From positions 1 through 14,031 of the forward strand of contig JAGSHP010000196.1 in NCBI GenBank assembly GCA_029855925.1: a DNA stretch of 14,031 nt, in the 5' to 3' direction. Below the pieces are notes generated by a model, which saw only the letters and a list, made by a program, of their open reading frames with translations, was not told the DNA's origin and did not search any database. Of this stretch, positions 12,568 to 14,031 are shown in pieces. Position 1 is the stretch's first letter. Every line of letters begins with the position of its first letter. The position numbers were made by a program, and so were the translations under genes. The stretch comes from Candidatus Thorarchaeota archaeon (GTDB taxonomy: Archaea; Asgardarchaeota; Thorarchaeia; Thorarchaeales; Thorarchaeaceae).

Positions 12568-12672
12568 GCGGCCGTTGTCTAGGGGTTAGGATGCAGGCCT
12601 TCCAAGCCTGTGGCTCGGGTTCGATATCCTCTGTGAACACACACAGGGACGAAACTCCCGACGGCCGCACCA
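12568..12672 (+). tRNA. tRNA-Gly(TCC) with a 30-nt intron in the T-loop
   Basis: The acceptor stem is GCGGCCG (12568-12574) with CGGCCGC (12662-12668), then A and an encoded CCA (12670-12672). The D-arm is 12577-12592. The anticodon stem CAGGC/GCCTG (12594-12598, 12606-12610) holds the loop CTTCCAA with anticodon TCC at 12601-12603. The T-stem is TCGGG (12615-12619) with CCCGA (12657-12661). The T-loop is interrupted. A canonical BHB forms: central 4-bp helix TTCG/CGAA (12620-12623, 12650-12653), 3-nt bulges ATA (12624-12626) and ACT (12654-12656), and an inner intron hairpin CTGTG/CACAG. Cutting each bulge after its second base removes 12626-12655 (30 nt) and leaves the loop TTCGATT, a normal T-loop. 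The mature tRNA would be 72 nt plus CCA. The intron lies at position 59/60, not the usual 37/38. Confidence 0.94.
12626..12655 (+). other. BHB-type tRNA intron, 30 nt, position 59/60
   Basis: The boundaries follow from the standard cleavage rule for the archaeal splicing endonuclease (between bases 2 and 3 of each 3-nt bulge). The intron folds on itself: CTGTG (12631-12635) pairs with CACAG (12642-12646) around AACACA, extended by TCC/GGA (12627-12629 with 12647-12649) past one bulged T. A boundary shifted by one base (12625-12654) would also give a possible T-loop, but it breaks the symmetry of the BHB. Confidence 0.88.
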
Positions 12673-12824
12673 ATTCTTCCTTTTGATTCGTCCAGTGATA
12701 TATCTGACAATTCATTAGAATGGCAATAACGTAATCCTTTTGTTCACACGGTTTTTGCATGCTTCAAGCTACATGCACGGTCCATCAACGAAAGTGCATC
12801 ATCCAATACATTGCGGGGAATTAC
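12673..12824 (+). other. Gap between tRNA-Gly and topoisomerase IB
   Basis: Right after the tRNA a T-rich tract (12674-12684, TTCTTCCTTTT) probably ends tRNA transcription. Further on are an AT-rich stretch GTGATATATCTG (about 12695-12706) and a small GCATG/CATGC hairpin around 12757-12776. A convincing promoter for the topoisomerase gene was not found, and no gene is visible. Confidence 0.4.
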
Positions 12825-14031
12825 ATGAATTCACTTAGACATAATGGCATTCTTGTCCTTCAACCGCCTGAACCGCGTGGTCTTGAGATCATCGTACGAG
12901 GACAAAAGCGCATCTTGACCCCATTGCAAGAAGAGATGGCCTTTGCCTGGGTCAAGAAGCTTGGGACGCCGTATGTTGAGGACCCTGTCTTTGTGGCTAA
13001 CTTTATGCATGACTTCAGCAAGGCTTTAGAAATTGATCCTCCTCTCAAGGTTGACGAGATTGACTTTTCATCTGTCATAGAAGTGGTCGAAGCGGAACGC
13101 GCAGCGAAAGAGGCTATGACAAAAGAGGAACGAAAGGCCGCACGTGAGCGTCGGAAGGCGGAGCGAGAACGCCTGAAGGAGCAATACGGTTATGCTATAG
13201 TAGATGGCGAGAGAATGGAGCTTGCCACCTACATGACTGAGCCCTCTGGCATCTTTATGGGGCGTGGTAAGCATCCCCTCCGCGGTCGTTGGAAGCAAGG
13301 GGCAAGGGCTGAGGACATTACACTCAACCTGTCACCAGATGCTGAGGTTCCACCTGGAAACTGGAAAGAGGTCATCTGGGCACAGGACTGCATGTGGATT
13401 GCCAAATGGACGGACAAGTTGACAGGAAAGACGAAGTATATCTGGTTGCATGACAGTACGCCGATAAAACAGGAGCGCGAGGCTCAGAAGTTCAACAAGG
13501 CCCTCAAGCTTGGGAAAAAGCTTGATCTGATTAGGGATCATATCATGAATGGCCTACGTTCTGTCAATGCTCGTACACGCGAAATAGCAGCTGCCTGTTA
13601 TCTCATCGACCAGTTGTGCATGCGAGTGGGTGACGAAAAGGACTCTGATGAGGCAGATACTGTGGGTGCCACTACTCTTCGTGTTGAGCATCTCACCATA
13701 AAGAAGAATTCAGTTGTCTTTGATTTTCTTGGAAAGGACAGCGTTCCCTGGCACAAAGAGCTTGAGATGCCGGCTGATGTACTGCAAGTCTTCCAAGAGT
13801 TATATGACAAGGCCCAAGAACGTCTGAAGTCCTTCCGAAGTAGAGGCCGTGGTTCGACGAAGGCTGACCCAAAACGTGTCGCTCAAATCTTCCCCCAAAT
13901 TCGTAGTTCGCATGTGAACAAGTTTCTGAGCCAAGCGGTGCCTGGGTTGACTGCCAAGGTATTCCGTACTTTTCATGCCACATCCACGATGCGAGAACAT
14001 CTCTCCAAGAGTAAGGTGAAGCGTGTCGACC
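12825..14031 (+). CDS. DNA topoisomerase IB (eukaryotic type), 5' part
   Basis: The open frame gives 402 residues and runs off the window end. It matches the eukaryotic-type topoisomerase IB, which relaxes supercoils by nicking one strand through a 3'-phosphotyrosine. The N-terminal core begins NSLRHNGILVLQPPEPRGLEI. A charged Glu/Lys/Arg helix (about 88-120) precedes GIFMGRGKHPLRGRWKQGARAEDITLNLS. The catalytic domain shows Arg267 (LCMRVGDEK), Lys304 (FDFLGKDS) and Arg381 (AKVFRTFHAT), equivalent to human Arg488, Lys532 and Arg590. The remaining His and the active-site Tyr should lie beyond the edge. The ATG at 12825 has GGGGA 5 nt upstream. There is no long N-terminal extension as in animals. 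In archaea this enzyme is known from Thaumarchaeota-related and some Asgard lineages. Confidence 0.95.
   Translation, partial: MNSLRHNGILVLQPPEPRGLEIIVRGQKRILTPLQEEMAFAWVKKLGTPYVEDPVFVANFMHDFSKALEIDPPLKVDEIDFSSVIEVVEAERAAKEAMTKEERKAARERRKAERERLKEQYGYAIVDGERMELATYMTEPSGIFMGRGKHPLRGRWKQGARAEDITLNLSPDAEVPPGNWKEVIWAQDCMWIAKWTDKLTGKTKYIWLHDSTPIKQEREAQKFNKALKLGKKLDLIRDHIMNGLRSVNARTREIAAACYLIDQLCMRVGDEKDSDEADTVGATTLRVEHLTIKKNSVVFDFLGKDSVPWHKELEMPADVLQVFQELYDKAQERLKSFRSRGRGSTKADPKRVAQIFPQIRSSHVNKFLSQAVPGLTAKVFRTFHATSTMREHLSKSKVKRVD

Noticed and set aside
13068..13298. Minus-strand open frames opposite topoisomerase IB
   Set aside because: They lie wholly opposite a strongly conserved coding frame and show no recognisable features.
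1..14031. Search for CRISPR arrays, insertion sequences, attachment sites and defence genes
   Set aside because: No regularly spaced repeats, transposase-like frames or terminal inverted repeats were seen; the window is core chromosome.

Overview
This is archaeal chromosome. The evidence is the archaeal/eukaryotic set of ribosomal proteins (P0/L10, P1/L12, L31e, L39e, L18a/LX, S19e) together with aIF6, prefoldin alpha, PDCD5-like protein, RNase P subunit Rpr2/Rnp4, Nep1 and tRNA genes with bulge-helix-bulge (BHB) type introns. A eukaryote-type topoisomerase IB next to an FtsZ and a euryarchaeal-like gene order fits an Asgard archaeon (for example a Thorarchaeota-like lineage) better than a classical euryarchaeote. 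That taxonomic placement is inference from gene content only.

Layout: from about 11650 down to 1, nearly everything is on the minus strand. Read in the direction of transcription the order is rnp4, yhbY-like, rps19e, PDCD5-like, rpl39e, rpl31e, eif6, rpl18a, pfdA, ftsY, then argF (ornithine carbamoyltransferase) and a PfkB sugar kinase, then ftsZ, secE, nusG/spt5, rpl11, rpl1, rpl10 and rpl12. The last ends at a hairpin plus T-tract terminator, followed by the 5' part of a tRNA gene that runs out of the window. The two blocks join ribosome and translation factors (S19e to L18a, aIF6), nascent-chain handling (prefoldin, FtsY, SecE), transcription elongation (Spt5) and the L11/L1/P-stalk proteins. 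The argF-pfkB pair has no obvious link to them. Many genes are separated by a few bases or overlap, with GGTGA/GGAGG-type ribosome binding sites, so operons with translational coupling are likely.

On the plus strand from about 11700 are nep1 (18S/16S pseudouridine N1-methyltransferase), a tRNA-Gly(TCC) gene interrupted by a 30-nt intron in the T-loop, and the first 402 codons of topoisomerase IB, which continues beyond the window.

Main points for a second look: (1) Spt5/NusG carries a C2HC zinc finger and a lysine run inserted inside its NGN domain, plus an acidic C-terminal tail; (2) the tRNA-Gly T-loop intron has an exact BHB fold, and the truncated tRNA at the left edge seems to hold a D-loop intron; (3) aIF6 has no ATG, GTG or TTG start in frame and seems to begin at ACG; (4) L31e has an unusual ~55-residue acidic N-terminal extension; (5) a 41-codon ORF with a strong ribosome binding site overlaps the start of rpl11.
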